Shown here in pieces: positions 11,570-13,176 of a DNA stretch of 13,176 nt. The stretch is from the NCBI GenBank assembly GCA_028275195.1, contig JAPWVC010000026.1, positions 1 to 13,176 of the forward strand, read 5' to 3'. Made by a program: the position numbers and the translations under genes. This DNA is from Candidatus Acetothermia bacterium. GTDB lineage: Bacteria; Bipolaricaulota; Bipolaricaulia; RBG-16-55-9; JANLFV01. Positions within the stretch are counted from its first letter, which is position 1, and each line of letters starts with the position of its first letter. A model generated the notes under the pieces. It ran no database searches. It was not told the DNA's origin and was given only the letters and a program-made list of their open reading frames with translations.

Positions 11570-11992
11570 TTAAAAGATGCTGATCCGCCGCTCATTCTCT
11601 GAGAGGATCTCCAGCTTAACCTTGAGGCAACTCGGGAGGATCGCTTGGGGCACGCGGTCGGCCCACTCGATCACGGTGATCCCATCGGAAAGCAGGTATT
11701 CTTCCAGGCCGATCTCACCCAGCTCCTCCGGCTTGGTAAGACGATAAGCATCGACATGGAAGAGCGGGAGCCTTCCCCGGCGATATTCCCGGACTAGGAC
11801 GAAGCTGGGCGAGAGGACTTCCTCCTCAGGAATTCCTAACCCGCGGGCCAGCCCCTTGATGAGGGTGGTCTTCCCCGCCCCGAGCTCCCCGACTAGGGCC
11901 AGGCAGGCCCCGGGCCTAAGCTCCCAGGCTAGCCGCTCGCCCAGGGCCACGGTCTCCTCCGGGCCTTTGGTGATGAACACTTTCGGCTTCAA
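11570..11992 (-). CDS. tsaE: TsaE, ATPase subunit for tRNA t6A37 synthesis
   Basis: TsaE is the small P-loop ATPase that works with TsaB and TsaD to make N6-threonylcarbamoyladenosine at position 37 of ANN-decoding tRNAs. The 140-aa product has the Walker A motif GELGAGKTT (35-43), SPSFVLVREY (61-70), LFHVDAYRL (77-85, conserved Asp 81) and VIEWADRV (107-114), all standard. The start is taken as TTG 11992, one base after the stop of the upstream metallo-hydrolase gene, with AAGGGG 5 bases before it. The frame is open far upstream inside that gene but encodes Ser/Arg/Gly-rich noise there. GTG 11980 is a less likely start. tsaB and tsaD are not in the window. Confidence 0.93.
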   Translation of the reverse strand: MKPKVFITKGPEETVALGERLAWELRPGACLALVGELGAGKTTLIKGLARGLGIPEEEVLSPSFVLVREYRRGRLPLFHVDAYRLTKPEELGEIGLEEYLLSDGITVIEWADRVPQAILPSCLKVKLEILSENERRISIF

Positions 11993-11993
11993 C

Positions 11994-12764
11994 TCATCCC
12001 CTTCGAAGTTCAACCTGGAAGCGGTCCAGGTCCCTCGCCAGGACCACCCTCCCCCGGAAGCCCGCCTCGCGCAAGTTCTCAACCAGCTCGTCACTCCGCT
12101 CGATGGCAGGAGGATAGAGATGGACGAGGACGAGGGCCGCGATCCCCCGGCCGGCCAGGGCCTCCCCCAAGGAACGCGGGGTCGAGTGGCCCGGGATGGT
12201 GAACCCTTCAGGGAAGGAGCACTCATGAATCACCAGTCGGCAGCCCGCGGCGAACTCCCCCATCCTCGGGAACGGCTCCGTGTCCCCGCTGATGACCACC
12301 CCCTCGGCGAACTTGTAGGCCAGGTTCGGGATATGATGGACCGTCCGGAGGGCCGTCACCTCCAGGCCCCCGAGCTCGAGCCTCGCCTCCTCATCCAGCT
12401 CGAGCACATTGACCCGCAGCGCTTCATCAAGGTAAGGGTAAAGCTTGAGGAGTTGGTCCAGGAGGGCTTTCGTCCCTTCAGGACCGTAGAGGTTCGTCTC
12501 CCGCCGGCCCAAGAGCCAGCGGGCCTTGAGGAGCGGGAGGAGGTCGGCCATATGGTCGAGGTGGTGATGGGTGATGAATATATCGTTGATGGCCTGGAGG
12601 CCGAGCTCATCACCGAGCTCCCCCAGCCTCCGGAGGACCCCGCTCCCGCAATCGACCAAGACCGGCTTATCCCCGAACTTGAGGAGGAACCCGCTCTGGG
12701 CCCGGTCCTCGTAGGGTATCGGGCTCCCCGAGCCGAGGACGATCACGCTCAAGGTTAAGCTCAT
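11994..12764 (-). CDS. Metallo-beta-lactamase fold hydrolase, RNase Z-like
   Basis: A 256-aa soluble MBL-fold protein. The start MSLTLSVIVLGSGSPIP resembles the RNase Z/RNase BN/arylsulfatase group. Metal ligands are visible: HHHLDH (66-71, the HxHxDH motif), His 143/144 in TVHHIPNLAYKF, Asp 161 in VISGDTEP and His 215 in VLVHLYPP; HECSF (180-184) and GHSTP (192-196) are also typical. Thus two zinc ions are probably bound. The long exosite arm of true tRNA 3'-processing RNase Z is not evident, so it may act on RNA, a phosphodiester or another ester. ATG 12764 lies 7 bases after the upstream stop, with only a weak Shine-Dalgarno sequence (GTGAGATTGAG). It is followed after 1 base by tsaE. Confidence 0.88.
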   Translation of the reverse strand: MSLTLSVIVLGSGSPIPYEDRAQSGFLLKFGDKPVLVDCGSGVLRRLGELGDELGLQAINDIFITHHHLDHMADLLPLLKARWLLGRRETNLYGPEGTKALLDQLLKLYPYLDEALRVNVLELDEEARLELGGLEVTALRTVHHIPNLAYKFAEGVVISGDTEPFPRMGEFAAGCRLVIHECSFPEGFTIPGHSTPRSLGEALAGRGIAALVLVHLYPPAIERSDELVENLREAGFRGRVVLARDLDRFQVELRRG

Positions 12765-12771
12765 CTCAATC

Positions 12772-13176
12772 TCACTCGGGTCTGCCTTGGCCCTCCAGGA
12801 GGGCGGCCAGCCTCTGCCGGCGCTCGGCCCTCTTCTTTCCCAACTCCGCTAGGACTCGGGGGAGATCGGCCAGGAGGGATTTGGCCCGCTCGGCTGCCGC
12901 GGTGTAAAACCTCTGGAGCTTCAGCTCCATTTCCATCGCTAACTCCAGGGCGGCGGTAAGATCCTGGGCTTGGGCTAGATTTAGTTCCGGCTCGAGCCCA
13001 TACTCCTCGGTAGCAAGCCCCCCGAAGGAGAAGCCGGTCTCGAGGGCGTCGCTCACCACCTCGTAGTAGGCCCGCTCGATCAGGGCCTTGTTCCTCCGGC
13101 CCTCTTTGGCTAAGGAGAGGAAGAGCTCCCCTCCCTGGGGATAGCGCTGGGCCAGGAGCTCATAGGACCTTGCGAG
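12772..13176 (-). CDS. Ferritin-like (rubrerythrin-type) helical protein, N-terminus outside window
   Basis: The frame is open from the right edge to the stop at 12772, giving 134 residues; a GTG at 13059 is internal, since upstream codons read through it (KALIERAYYEV). The sequence is helical: SYELLAQRYPQGGELFLSLA (4-23), then ALELAMEMELKLQRFYTAAAERA (77-99) and a final helix (100-128). The AxEMExxxxxFYxxxAE pattern and overall spacing suggest the ferritin-like/rubrerythrin superfamily. However, the ExxH metal motifs expected in the second and fourth helices are replaced (AKEGRRNK; ELGKKRAERR), so a di-iron centre looks unlikely. It is the first visible gene of the operon with the metallo-hydrolase and tsaE. 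Family assignment is tentative. Confidence 0.55.
   Translation of the reverse strand, partial: LARSYELLAQRYPQGGELFLSLAKEGRRNKALIERAYYEVVSDALETGFSFGGLATEEYGLEPELNLAQAQDLTAALELAMEMELKLQRFYTAAAERAKSLLADLPRVLAELGKKRAERRQRLAALLEGQGRPE

Overview
This is a compact, GC-rich bacterial chromosome segment. It carries core genes (ruvX, prfB, rsmI, tsaE, a ykuK-type nuclease gene) next to two large secreted repeat proteins. Several start codons are GTG or TTG, genes overlap by 4 to 8 bases, and recognisable -35/-10 promoters mostly have 17-bp spacers. The mix of core genes with PPC, LVIVD and beta-helix secreted proteins resembles poorly cultured thermophile-type lineages such as Bipolaricaulota/Acetothermia. 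That placement is a guess from gene style; no marker here proves it.

Left edge (1-351): two minus-strand genes overlap, the start of an unidentified charged protein running off the window and a 64-aa hypothetical protein. Back-to-back promoters then drive this pair leftwards and ruvX rightwards.

Secreted-protein block (359-8346): ruvX overlaps by 8 bases a 674-aa exported protein with three 118-residue PPC domains and a seven-bladed LVIVD propeller. A strong hairpin separates it from the convergent gene for a 1786-aa exported right-handed beta-helix protein. That gene fills about 41% of the window and has about 74 rungs of 20-24 residues, arranged in two- and four-rung super-repeats. It has its own promoter and Shine-Dalgarno sequence.

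Translation block (8351-11515): a TauE/SafE transporter gene follows prfB with a 4-base overlap. prfB has an intact programmed +1 frameshift site (CTT TGA C) after codon 16, so its true start lies upstream of the main open frame. rsmI is divergent from prfB and their -10 elements share two bases. rsmI then meets a convergent ykuK-type gene at interlocked stop codons.

Right edge (11570-13176): a minus-strand operon runs from a ferritin-like protein (5' end outside the window) to an RNase Z-like metallo-hydrolase to tsaE (tRNA t6A synthesis), with gaps of 7 and 1 bases.

No tRNA, rRNA, CRISPR array, insertion sequence or prophage gene was seen. The most unusual object is the giant beta-helix protein with its His-Pro/Asn periodicity. 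I do not see a multi-gene defence or mobile system.
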